Below, one piece after another: positions 35,058 through 43,032 of a stretch of DNA of 46,558 nucleotides. Each line of letters begins with the position of its first letter. The first letter of the stretch is position 1. Source of the stretch: Bacillota bacterium (GTDB lineage Bacteria > Bacillota > Sulfobacillia > JAJYWN01); contig JAJYWN010000016.1 of assembly GCA_021791495.1 (NCBI GenBank), forward strand, positions 102,970 to 149,527. The letters are read 5' to 3'. A program made the position numbers and the translations under genes. A model generated the notes under the pieces. It searched no databases and was not told where the DNA came from. It saw nothing but the letters and a program-made list of their open reading frames with translations.

Positions 35058-35385
35058 CAGCCGCAGCCGTGACGGCAGCCCCGACGGCGTGAGTCCTGCC
35101 TGGGGTGACGGCGGCGACGGCGAGGAACGCGCCGGAGTCGAAACGCTGGCCCGCTTTCTGGCAGACTCTTTCCGGAGTCACCACAGCGTGGACCCGCGGC
35201 GCGACCCACGAGCCTGGCGCCTCATCCAGGAAGCGGCCGCCCGCGCCTGGGCCGACCTCCGAGTCCGCCCGACAGCCGCGGTGGTACTGCCCTGCCTCCT
35301 GTCCTCAGGGGGCGTACCCCTTCATCTTGACATCATCGTGACCCGCGACGATATGCGCCGCGCGTTGCTTGAGGAGAATTCCTGA
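35047..35385 (+). CDS. Small protein resembling isolated DnaK subdomain IIB
   Basis: This 112-aa protein has a polar N-terminus (1-29) and a segment (30-108) that aligns by eye with subdomain IIB of the Hsp70/DnaK nucleotide-binding domain (about residues 230-310 of E. coli DnaK). Compare [20 protein letters not shown] with Dna[35 protein letters not shown] with LKEAAEKAKIELS, VLPCL with NLPYI, and [15 protein letters not shown] with HMNIKVTRAKLESLV. Nothing else of DnaK is present, neither phosphate loops nor substrate domain. The GTG overlaps the chaperonin stop by 11 nt with GGGGG upstream. dnaJ starts 6 nt later. It may be a dnaK relic or a retained adaptor for DnaJ or GrpE-like partners (inference). 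Confidence 0.65.
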   Translation: MGADSRSRDGSPDGVSPAWGDGGDGEERAGVETLARFLADSFRSHHSVDPRRDPRAWRLIQEAAARAWADLRVRPTAAVVLPCLLSSGGVPLHLDIIVTRDDMRRALLEENS

Positions 35386-35390
35386 CACCG

Positions 35391-36506
35391 ATGGCTGAAA
35401 GCAAACGCGATTACTATGAAGTCCTGGGCGTGGAACGGGGAGCGGGGGAGGCCGACCTCAAGAAAGCCTTCCGGTCGCTGGCCCGTCAGTATCACCCCGA
35501 CGCCAACCCCGGCGACCCTACCGCCGAGGAGAAGTTCAAGGAGATCAACGAGGCCTACTCGGTCCTGAGCGACCCCGAGAAACGGGCGCGCTACGACCGT
35601 TTCGGCCACGCCGGCTTCGGTCCCGGAAGCGGCGGCCCCACCATAAACGTGGACCCCTTCGGCTTCTCCGACCTGTTCGAAGCTTTCTTCGGCGGCGGTT
35701 TCCGCGAAGGGGGCGGCCGCCCGGCGAACGTGGCTGAGCCGGGGGCGGACATCCGGTATAACCTTGAACTCACCTTGAACGAAGCCGCCACTGGGGTGGA
35801 ACGGCAGATCGAATACAAGAAGGTGGACTCCTGCCCCATTTGCGACGGCACGGGGGCCAAGCCCGGCTCCAAGCCGACCACCTGCCCCCTGTGCGCCGGT
35901 ACGGGCCAGGTCCGCCAGGTGCAGGCCACGGCTTTCGGGCGTTTCGTCAGTGTACGGACTTGTGAGAAGTGCGGCGGGAAGGGCACCATCGTCAACGAAC
36001 CCTGCCCCGACTGCAAGGGCACGGGCAAGGTCATGCGCGTCCGCCGGCTGGACGTCAAAGTACCCGCCGGCGTGGACAACGATTCCAGGCTGCGGCTGGC
36101 CCGCGAAGGCCACGCCGGGGAGAACGGCGGGCCGCCGGGTGATCTGTACGTTTTCATCCGGGTCAAGCAACATCCGGAGTTCACCCGTGAAGGGAATGAG
36201 ATTCACCTGGAGCGGACCATCAGCGTGACCCAGGCCGCCCTGGGGACGGAACTGACCGTTCCGACGTTGGACGGCGATTCCAAGCTCCGTATCCCGCCCG
36301 GGACGCAGGGGGGCACGGTTTTCCGCCTGAAGGGGAAGGGTATGCCTGACGTGCGCGGCTTCGGGCGGGGTGATCAGCACGTCCGCGTGAACGTGACCAT
36401 TCCGACCCGCCTCAACGACAAGCAGCGAGAGCTTCTCCGGGAGTTCGCCAAAGCCAGCGGCGAAGAGGTGGAGGAACCCCCCAAGGGCTTCTTCCGGCGG
36501 AGATAA
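35391..36506 (+). CDS. dnaJ: Chaperone protein DnaJ
   Basis: A full-length type I DnaJ (371 aa). The J domain (residues 5-70) has the HPD motif in [12 protein letters not shown] Gly/Phe region (about 75-115) follows, then four CxxCxGxG zinc-finger repeats (about 145-220: [32 protein letters not shown]), and the C-terminal substrate-binding beta domains. DnaJ stimulates Hsp70 ATPase, yet no dnaK is in the operon. The HPD motif is intact, so an Hsp70 partner is expected elsewhere in the genome. It is probably cotranscribed from the CIRCE promoter. Confidence 0.96.
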   Translation: MAESKRDYYEVLGVERGAGEADLKKAFRSLARQYHPDANPGDPTAEEKFKEINEAYSVLSDPEKRARYDRFGHAGFGPGSGGPTINVDPFGFSDLFEAFFGGGFREGGGRPANVAEPGADIRYNLELTLNEAATGVERQIEYKKVDSCPICDGTGAKPGSKPTTCPLCAGTGQVRQVQATAFGRFVSVRTCEKCGGKGTIVNEPCPDCKGTGKVMRVRRLDVKVPAGVDNDSRLRLAREGHAGENGGPPGDLYVFIRVKQHPEFTREGNEIHLERTISVTQAALGTELTVPTLDGDSKLRIPPGTQGGTVFRLKGKGMPDVRGFGRGDQHVRVNVTIPTRLNDKQRELLREFAKASGEEVEEPPKGFFRRR

Positions 36507-36510
36507 CAGC

Positions 36511-37548
36511 ATGAATGAGCTTTGGACCCACATCACCGTTCGGGTGCCCCGGCGCCACGCCGACGTCGTCGGCCTGGCCCTGATCGAGGCCGGGGCCGGA
36601 GGCGTGGAAGTGGACGACCCCGTCGCCGAGCCCCCTCCTGGAGTCGAAGTCTGGGTCGGGGGCCGGCGGGAGCAGGAAGTGGAAGATCGGATCACGGCCC
36701 AGCGGACGAAAGAAGAGCCCGATGACCTCCTGACCTTGAAAGCGATATACCCTCCGGAACGGAGCCAGGAGCCCGAACGCCAGGTACGGCAGGAGCTATC
36801 CCGTCTGACCTTCGCGAAGGACGTCGACATCGAAGTCGGCCAAGTCCCCGCTCAGGACTGGGAACAGGCCTGGAAGGAAGGCTTCCATACTATCAAGGTA
36901 TCACCGCGCCTGGTCATCCGACCGGCGTGGGAGGAGTATCAGGCCGCCACCGGCGATGAGCAAGTGGTCACCATTGACCCCGGCCTGGCCTTCGGCACCG
37001 GCACACACCCAACCACACTGCTGTGTCTCAGGCTGTTGGACGAGGTAGTGCGACCTGGAGACGAAGTGCTCGACGCCGGGACAGGCTCGGCCATCCTGGC
37101 TATCGCCGCCGCCAGACTCGGGGCCACCAGAGTGTTAGGGGTGGACGCCGACCCTTTGGCCATCAAGGCCGCCCGTCAGAACATCGCCTTGAACGGCACG
37201 GGCGACCGGGTGAGTGTTCAACTCTCGGACATTTCGACTGTGCTACCGCGCCTACCGAGTGCGGCCGGCCCTGGGAGCGGCCGCACCTGGGACGGGATCT
37301 GTTTCAACATCAGCACCGACTTCATCCTGGCCCACCTGGCGGCCATGTACCGGCTATCCCGGCGCTGGACCATTATCTCGGGCTATCCCGAACACCGACG
37401 GGACGAGGTCATCACCGGACTCGCCAGGGCGGGGTGGCCGACGGGCTCGATCACGGATAGGGTCCAGGACGGGTGGGGCGCCGCGCTGGCCCTGAAGTCT
37501 CAGGTGGGTCGCCACCCCGGACCGCGGCCGGCCTCCGAGGCGCCATGA
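36511..37548 (+). CDS. prmA: Ribosomal protein L11 methyltransferase PrmA
   Basis: PrmA trimethylates ribosomal protein L11. The 345-aa sequence has the N-terminal L11-recognition domain (WTHITVRVPRRHADVVGLAL), the linker motif AFGTGTHPTTLLCLRLL, the SAM site VLDAGTGSAILAIAAARLGA and VLGVDADPLAIKAARQNI. The usual NILA motif after the SAM site is replaced by GICFNISTDFIL, keeping the Asn. It is slightly longer than usual, with a charged insertion around residues 55-70. It follows dnaJ, the usual Bacillota order, and its stop overlaps rsmE (ATGA). Confidence 0.92.
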   Translation: MNELWTHITVRVPRRHADVVGLALIEAGAGGVEVDDPVAEPPPGVEVWVGGRREQEVEDRITAQRTKEEPDDLLTLKAIYPPERSQEPERQVRQELSRLTFAKDVDIEVGQVPAQDWEQAWKEGFHTIKVSPRLVIRPAWEEYQAATGDEQVVTIDPGLAFGTGTHPTTLLCLRLLDEVVRPGDEVLDAGTGSAILAIAAARLGATRVLGVDADPLAIKAARQNIALNGTGDRVSVQLSDISTVLPRLPSAAGPGSGRTWDGICFNISTDFILAHLAAMYRLSRRWTIISGYPEHRRDEVITGLARAGWPTGSITDRVQDGWGAALALKSQVGRHPGPRPASEAP

Positions 37549-38378
37549 ACCGCGTTTTCGTCCCGCCGGACGCCTTCCTGCGGAGTTCCTTTGGGACGCT
37601 CCCCGGTTCAGCCCCGCGCTTGAGGGTGGAGGGAGACCTTTTCCACTACCTGGTGAAGGTGCTCCGCCTCCGCCCCGGTGACCGTTTCGCCGCCGCTGCC
37701 GAAGGTGGGCCCGACCGTCTCTGCGTCATCGAGGAAGTGGACAAGCGCTGGTTGGAGGCGCGTGTCGAGGGAGAGCGACCGCCGGCGTCCGAGGCGCCGG
37801 TGAAGGTCAATCTGTATCAGGGGTGGCCCAAGGGCGACAAGCTGGAACTGATCATTCAGAAGGCCACGGAACTGGGAGCGGTGGCCATTACGCCGGTCCT
37901 CACCGAAAGGTCAGTGCCGCGGCCGGCCGGCCAGGGTAGAATAGCGGATAAGCTGGCGCGTTGGCAGGCGGTGGCCCGCGAAGCGTCCGAACAGTGCGGG
38001 CGGGCGGTCATTCCGGCGGTTTCTGAACCCTTGACGCTGCCGGCGGCCGCCGCGGCCATGACGGTCCGAGGCCGCCCAGCCTTCGTCCTATGGGAAGGAG
38101 AGAAGACGACCGGATTTTTGGAGGCCCTGGGGAAGCTGGGGATACCTGAGGGATCAAGGTCCCCGGCCGCCCGGTGCGCCGGGGCGGAGGTGGCCTTGAT
38201 GGTGGGGCCGGAAGGCGGCCTGTCCCCGGCCGAGGTGAGCGCCCTGGTGGCGGCCGGCGTAACGCCGGTGAGCCTCGGCCCGCGGATTCTGCGGACCGAA
38301 ACGGCCGCCATCACCGCGGTGGCCATTGTCCTGGAGCGCCTCGGGGATTTGGGCCGGGCCTTCACACCAAGGGACTGA
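37545..38378 (+). CDS. rsmE: 16S rRNA (uracil1498-N3)-methyltransferase RsmE
   Basis: RsmE methylates U1498 in the 16S rRNA decoding region. The 277-aa SPOUT-fold protein has an N-terminal PUA-like domain (LFHYLVKVLRLRPGDRF) and knot motifs GWPKGDKLELIIQKATELGA, MVGPEGGLSPAEVSAL and SLGPRILRTETAAITAVAIV. The ATG at 37545 overlaps the prmA stop by 4 nt; the longer frame upstream lies within prmA. Confidence 0.94.
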   Translation: MNRVFVPPDAFLRSSFGTLPGSAPRLRVEGDLFHYLVKVLRLRPGDRFAAAAEGGPDRLCVIEEVDKRWLEARVEGERPPASEAPVKVNLYQGWPKGDKLELIIQKATELGAVAITPVLTERSVPRPAGQGRIADKLARWQAVAREASEQCGRAVIPAVSEPLTLPAAAAAMTVRGRPAFVLWEGEKTTGFLEALGKLGIPEGSRSPAARCAGAEVALMVGPEGGLSPAEVSALVAAGVTPVSLGPRILRTETAAITAVAIVLERLGDLGRAFTPRD

Positions 38379-38382
38379 ACGT

Positions 38383-39792
38383 ATGAACAGAAGTCGAGTC
38401 GATAGCGCCCCGTCGGTCCGTTTTCAGACCCTGGGGTGCAAGGTGAACCGGTACGACACGGAGTCCATGGCGGACTCTCTGTGGCGCGAGGGCTTTCGGC
38501 CCGCGGCCGAAGGGGAAAGGCCCGACGTGGTCATCGTGAATACTTGTGCCGTCACCGGCCGCGGCGAAAGCAAGTCCCGCCAGGCCGTGCGTAAGGCTGC
38601 GCGCGATTTCCCCGAAGCGGCCATTGTTCTGGCGGGTTGCCTGCCGCAGCTGGCCGGCGGGAAAGACACCGGCCTGCCCGTCCAAGGGATGGTGGGAACA
38701 ACAAATCGTTCCGCCATCGCCGAGGTGGTGCGTGAGGCGTTGCGGGTCCGGCGACAGGTGAGCCCGACGGCGGCAGCCGCCATCGTCTCGGCATCTGGGC
38801 CGGCCGCAAGCGCCCCCCACGCCGCCACGGTCCACTTCGAAGAGATGCCCGTCGAAACCTTCGCCGGACGCACCCGTGCCACCGTGAAGATACAAGAAGG
38901 CTGCGAGCAGTTTTGTTCTTACTGCATCATCCCCTACGCCCGCGGGCCATCACGCAGCCGCGACCCGGAGAAGGTGGTGGCCGAACTCCGCCGCCTGGCC
39001 GCCAAAGGCTTCCGCGAGGTGGTCTTGACCGGCATCCACCTGGGCGTTTACGGCCGCGATCTGGCGCCCGCCCTGAATCTGGCGGCCCTGCTCCGGCAGT
39101 GCCTGGCGGTGGAGGGCCTGGACCGCATCCGGCTCTCGTCCATCGAAGTCACCGAAGTGAGCGGCGAACTCATCGGCCTGATGGGCGGCGAGCCGCGCCT
39201 GTGCCCCCACCTGCACGTACCCTTGCAGAGCGGTTCGGACCCGGTCCTGAAGGCTATGAACCGGCCCTACGACACGGGCGAGTTCCTAAAGGTGCTCGAT
39301 GAAGCCCGCGCGGGCATCCCGGACCTGGCCGTGACCACCGATGTCATCGTCGGCTTCCCCGGGGAGACCGTCGCCCAGTTCGCCGAGACCGTCGGCTTCG
39401 TCCGGCGCGCTGTTTTTTCCAGACTACACGTGTTCCCCTTTTCCCGCCGGGCCGGCACTCCGGCCGCGTCGCTGCCGGCCCAGGTCCCGGCGGCCGAGCG
39501 CGCCCACCGGGCAGCGCAGCTCATCGCCGTCGGGCGTGAGCAAGCGCTTTCTTTCCATCAGAGCTTGGTGGGCCGGGTAGTCCAGGTTTTGGTCGAAGGT
39601 GGCGCGGCAGAGCCGGACCGTGGTCCGGTCCCGGCGAAAGGGACGCCCGTAGCTGAAGGACTCACCGGGAACTACGTCAGGACCGTGTTCCCGGCCGACA
39701 ATCCTGCCGCCCTGGCAAACCAGCTGGTCCCGGTTCGTGTCGAACGGGCGGAACATTGGGGTGTGTGGGCGCATCCAATAGATGCAGACTAG
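38383..39792 (+). CDS. mtaB: tRNA t6A37 methylthiotransferase MtaB
   Basis: MtaB is a radical-SAM enzyme that converts t6A to ms2t6A at tRNA position 37. The 469-aa protein has the N-terminal UPF0004 domain with three cluster cysteines (TLGCKVN, NTCAVT, LAGCLPQ), the radical-SAM CxxxCxxC in EGCEQFCSYCIIPYARGPSR, and GRDL/LHVPLQSGSDPVLKAMNR substrate motifs. It ends with a TRAM-like end (about 405-455). The ATG at 38383 is 5 nt after the rsmE stop. The dnaJ-prmA-rsmE-mtaB order is conserved in Bacillota. Confidence 0.93.
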   Translation: MNRSRVDSAPSVRFQTLGCKVNRYDTESMADSLWREGFRPAAEGERPDVVIVNTCAVTGRGESKSRQAVRKAARDFPEAAIVLAGCLPQLAGGKDTGLPVQGMVGTTNRSAIAEVVREALRVRRQVSPTAAAAIVSASGPAASAPHAATVHFEEMPVETFAGRTRATVKIQEGCEQFCSYCIIPYARGPSRSRDPEKVVAELRRLAAKGFREVVLTGIHLGVYGRDLAPALNLAALLRQCLAVEGLDRIRLSSIEVTEVSGELIGLMGGEPRLCPHLHVPLQSGSDPVLKAMNRPYDTGEFLKVLDEARAGIPDLAVTTDVIVGFPGETVAQFAETVGFVRRAVFSRLHVFPFSRRAGTPAASLPAQVPAAERAHRAAQLIAVGREQALSFHQSLVGRVVQVLVEGGAAEPDRGPVPAKGTPVAEGLTGNYVRTVFPADNPAALANQLVPVRVERAEHWGVWAHPIDAD

Positions 39793-39811
39793 CGTGGAGG
39801 AGGCTTCTCCC

Positions 39812-40924
39812 TTGTCCAATAAGCTCCGAGTCGGTGTGGTGTTCGGCGGCAGGTCCGGTGAGCATGAGGTTTCCTTGAGGTCGGCGGCATCGATCTTCCG
39901 GGAGATCGACCGAAACAGGTTCGACCCGGTGCCCATCGGCATCACCCCGGCCGGTCAATGGATACTGGTGGACGACGCGAAACTGGAGCAGACGCTGGCC
40001 AAGGGCTTTGCCGCGGGGGCCGGCCGTCCGGTGCACTTCCCCGGGAACATCGATACCAAGGGCTTTCTCCTTGAAGAGCGGCCAGGATGTTTTTCCCCGC
40101 TTCCCCTTGACGTCGTTTTTCCCGTCCTGCACGGGACCTACGGCGAAGACGGCACTGTGCAGGGTCTTTTTGAGGTCCTGGCCGTGCCCTACGTCGGGGC
40201 CGGGGTGCTGGGCTCCGCGGTCGGTATGGACAAGGGCATCATGAAAGAGGTCTTCCACGATAGCGACATTCCCACACCCGACTTCGTCATCGTCAAGCGG
40301 CGGGATTGGGAGCGCAGCCCCGAGGCCGTCTCTCTGACCTTGATGAAGCGGTTCGCCTTTCCGATGTTCATAAAGCCCGCGAACCTGGGCTCCAGCGTGG
40401 GCGTGACCAAGGTCAAGAGCGCCGCCGACCTGCGACCCGCCATGGACGAAGCCGCCAAATACGACCGCCGCGTCATCGTCGAAGAGGGCATCGCCGGCCG
40501 TGAATTCGAGTGCGCCGTCATCGGGAACGATGACCCAGTAGCCCCTGTGGTGGGTGAGATCATCCCGTCAAACGAATTCTACGACTACTATGCCAAGTAC
40601 CTCGACGGCCTGTCCGAAGGGATTATCCCCGCCGACCTACCCGAGGCCGTGGCCCAGGAGATCCGGAGCCTGGCCGTGCGCGCTTTCCTGGCGACCGATT
40701 GCGCCGGGCTGGCCCGCGTCGACTTCTTCGTCCGGAGTGGCGATAACAAGGTTTTCGTGAACGAGATCAACACCCTCCCCGGGTTCACCAGCATTAGCAT
40801 GTACCCCCAGATGATTGTGGCGTCGGGGGTTTCCTACTCCCAGTTGGTGACGGACCTCATCGAACTGGCCCTGGAACGGCATGCCGACCGGCAGCGCTCT
40901 CTTACCCGCTGGGATGGTAAATGA
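39812..40924 (+). CDS. ddl: D-alanine--D-alanine ligase
   Basis: Ddl makes the D-Ala-D-Ala dipeptide of peptidoglycan precursors. The 370-aa ATP-grasp enzyme has VVFGGRSGEHEVSLRSAASI at the N-terminus, PLDVVFPVLHGTYGEDGTVQ, the ATP-grasp core (FPMFIKPANLGSSVGVTKVK) and FFVRSGDNKVFVNEINTLPG with the metal-binding Glu/Asn. The TTG at 39812 is chosen because GGAGGAGG ends 8 nt upstream; the ATG at 39782 would overlap mtaB. The EIIPSNEFYDYYAKY motif points to the D-Ala-D-Ala (Tyr-type) rather than D-lactate form. Its stop overlaps the MFS gene (ATGA). Confidence 0.94.
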   Translation: MSNKLRVGVVFGGRSGEHEVSLRSAASIFREIDRNRFDPVPIGITPAGQWILVDDAKLEQTLAKGFAAGAGRPVHFPGNIDTKGFLLEERPGCFSPLPLDVVFPVLHGTYGEDGTVQGLFEVLAVPYVGAGVLGSAVGMDKGIMKEVFHDSDIPTPDFVIVKRRDWERSPEAVSLTLMKRFAFPMFIKPANLGSSVGVTKVKSAADLRPAMDEAAKYDRRVIVEEGIAGREFECAVIGNDDPVAPVVGEIIPSNEFYDYYAKYLDGLSEGIIPADLPEAVAQEIRSLAVRAFLATDCAGLARVDFFVRSGDNKVFVNEINTLPGFTSISMYPQMIVASGVSYSQLVTDLIELALERHADRQRSLTRWDGK

Positions 40925-42210
40925 AGACCCGCTCTCCCATTTGGACCTTCGAGTTCGTCCTGGTATCGTTCATTTCGTTTGCCTTCTTCGTTAGTTTCTA
41001 CTTCTTGCTCCCGGTGTTGCCCGGCTACATTCTGAAGGTGGGCGGGACGGACCGGGATGTGGGGCTCATCCTGGGCGTTTTCACTATCACGGCCACGGCC
41101 CTGCGGCCCTTCGTGGGTCGCGGGGTGGACCGGGTCGGGACCAGGCTCTTCATTATCGCCGGTACCGCCGTGTTCTTAGTGGCGCCGCTCCTCTATGTGG
41201 CGGCTGCTTCGGTCCTGGCCATCCTGGTCGTCCGCATCTTCCACGGCACAGGGATTGCTTTCTTCACCACGTCTTCCTCCGCCTATGTAGCCCATGTGTC
41301 CCCGGCCGAGCGGCGCGGTGAAGCCGTCGGCTACTACGGCATGTTCTCCAACGTTTCCATGGCCATCGCTCCAACCATCGGGCTCTTTCTGCTAAAACGG
41401 CTGGACTATGCGGGACTGTTTCTCTCCGCGGCGGCCATGGGTGGAGTGGCGGTCTTGATGTCGCTGTTCCTGCGCCCCGTGGGCGGATCGACAGCTTATC
41501 AAAGGACGGGCACCGGCGGGAAGGCCACGGCTCCCGGTCCCGCGCCGGGGACGAAGCCGCCCGCCCTGATCCACCCCGGCGCCGTATACCCGTCCCTGGT
41601 GCTCATCGCCCTCACGGCGACCTATGGGGTGACCCTCTCCTTCCTGCCCTTATACGGTCCGAAGCGGGACTTCGAGCAGGTCGGCCTCTTCTTCACGGTC
41701 TACGCGGCGGCCCTGATCATCAGTCGCAGTGTGGGCGGGGTGGTGGCCGACCGGTACGGGCGCGGCAAGGCCATCGCGCCGGGAATGGGTCTGGCGGCGG
41801 TGGCCATGTTCTGTCTGGCGGCGGCCCGCGGTATACCCGCTTTCTTGGGAGTGGCCGCCATTTACGGCACCGCTATGGGTTTCGCCAATCCGGCCTTGAT
41901 GGCGCTGGCCATCGACCGCGCCGGGCCGGGAGGCCGCGGCTCGGCCATGGGGACCTTCACCGCCGCTTTCGACCTGGGAATCGGCCTGGGGTCGGTCTTC
42001 CTCGGCCTGGTAGCCGATAAGTTCGGTTATTCCCTCATGTATGTGGTGGCGGGGATCGTCGCCGCCTCCGGGCTGGCGGCTTTCGGCCTAATCGGGCAGG
42101 CGGAACAGCGCCGGGAAAGGGCCATCGAGGGGAGTGCCGGCATGGGCGCCGGTGAGGCAGCCGGAGGGAGCACCGGCACGGCAACCGGCCGGACCGGGGT
42201 GTCCTCTTGA
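40921..42210 (+). CDS. MFS transporter
   Basis: A 429-aa protein with twelve predicted helices in two halves joined by a loop near residues 190-215 that is rich in Gly, Pro and Ala. MFS motifs are GRGVDRVGTRLF (loop 2-3) and SVGGVVADRYGRGKA (loop 8-9). A cluster of small residues around GSVFLGLVADKFGYSL marks helix 11. It is most like drug or sugar-type exporters of the MFS_1 family, with no substrate evident. The 4-nt overlaps on both sides tie its translation to ddl and sfsA. Confidence 0.85.
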   Translation: MKTRSPIWTFEFVLVSFISFAFFVSFYFLLPVLPGYILKVGGTDRDVGLILGVFTITATALRPFVGRGVDRVGTRLFIIAGTAVFLVAPLLYVAAASVLAILVVRIFHGTGIAFFTTSSSAYVAHVSPAERRGEAVGYYGMFSNVSMAIAPTIGLFLLKRLDYAGLFLSAAAMGGVAVLMSLFLRPVGGSTAYQRTGTGGKATAPGPAPGTKPPALIHPGAVYPSLVLIALTATYGVTLSFLPLYGPKRDFEQVGLFFTVYAAALIISRSVGGVVADRYGRGKAIAPGMGLAAVAMFCLAAARGIPAFLGVAAIYGTAMGFANPALMALAIDRAGPGGRGSAMGTFTAAFDLGIGLGSVFLGLVADKFGYSLMYVVAGIVAASGLAAFGLIGQAEQRRERAIEGSAGMGAGEAAGGSTGTATGRTGVSS

Positions 42211-42968
42211 ACTTTCCCGGAGCACCTCTAGTCGAAGCGACGGTCGTCGGGCGCCTGAACCGGTTTACCGTCGGTGTGCGCTTGCGCGTGCCGGCTTCGG
42301 ACGGCGCGGAATGGGGGCCGGGCGGCGGCGAAGGCCACGGAATGTCCGTGGCCCACCTGCCCAACAGTGGGCGCCTGAAGGAGCTCCTGATGCCGGGAAA
42401 CCGGTGTTACCTGCGGCCGGCGCTCGTGCGGGCGGACGGCGGCACTGTGCGTCGGACGGCTTACGATCTCCTCCTAGTCGAACACCGCGGCGGCCTCGTC
42501 TGTGTGGACGCGCGCCTGCCGCCGCAGGTGCTGAAGGAGGCGGCGCTGGCTGGTAAAGTCCCTGCTTTCTCCGGCTACCCCACGGTGGTCACCGAACCGG
42601 CCTTCCACAAACCCACCCGCTTTGACCTCCGTTTCGAGCGGCCCGAGTCGCCGCCTTTCTGGGTCGAGACCAAGTCCGTGACCCTGGTGCGCGATAGCAC
42701 GGCCCTTTTTCCGGATGCGCCTACAGAACGCGGCGCCCGGCACCTGGATGACCTCCGGCGGGTCGTCGCCGAGGGCGCTCACGCGGCCGTCGTTTTTGTC
42801 ATCCAGAGGGAGGATGCGCGGGCCTTCGCACCCAATATCGCTACCGATCCGGAATTCGCCCAACACCTCCGGAGGGCGCGCGATGGGGGCGTACTGGTGG
42901 CGGCCTGGGACTGCCAGGTGACACCGGACGGAACCACCTTAGGGCGTGAATTGCCGGTTTTACTCTAG
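42207..42968 (+). CDS. sfsA: SfsA family DNA-binding / putative nuclease protein
   Basis: SfsA was first described as stimulating sugar fermentation in E. coli; it has an OB-like N-terminal domain and a restriction-endonuclease-like core. The 253-aa protein shows HLPNSGRLKELLMPGNRCYL, RFDLRFE, FWVETKSVTLV (nuclease-like E-x-K), FPDAPTERGARHLDDLRRVV and AAVVFVIQREDARAFAPN, in SfsA order. An insertion around residues 30-45 (Gly-rich) is unusual. The TTG start overlaps the MFS stop (TTGA). Confidence 0.9.
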   Translation: MNFPGAPLVEATVVGRLNRFTVGVRLRVPASDGAEWGPGGGEGHGMSVAHLPNSGRLKELLMPGNRCYLRPALVRADGGTVRRTAYDLLLVEHRGGLVCVDARLPPQVLKEAALAGKVPAFSGYPTVVTEPAFHKPTRFDLRFERPESPPFWVETKSVTLVRDSTALFPDAPTERGARHLDDLRRVVAEGAHAAVVFVIQREDARAFAPNIATDPEFAQHLRRARDGGVLVAAWDCQVTPDGTTLGRELPVLL

Positions 42969-43032
42969 GTCGAGGAATCATCGGTTTGCTCTAGACGGGT
43001 CACTCGAGCTTCGCTTCAGAGGAGGGTCCTTC

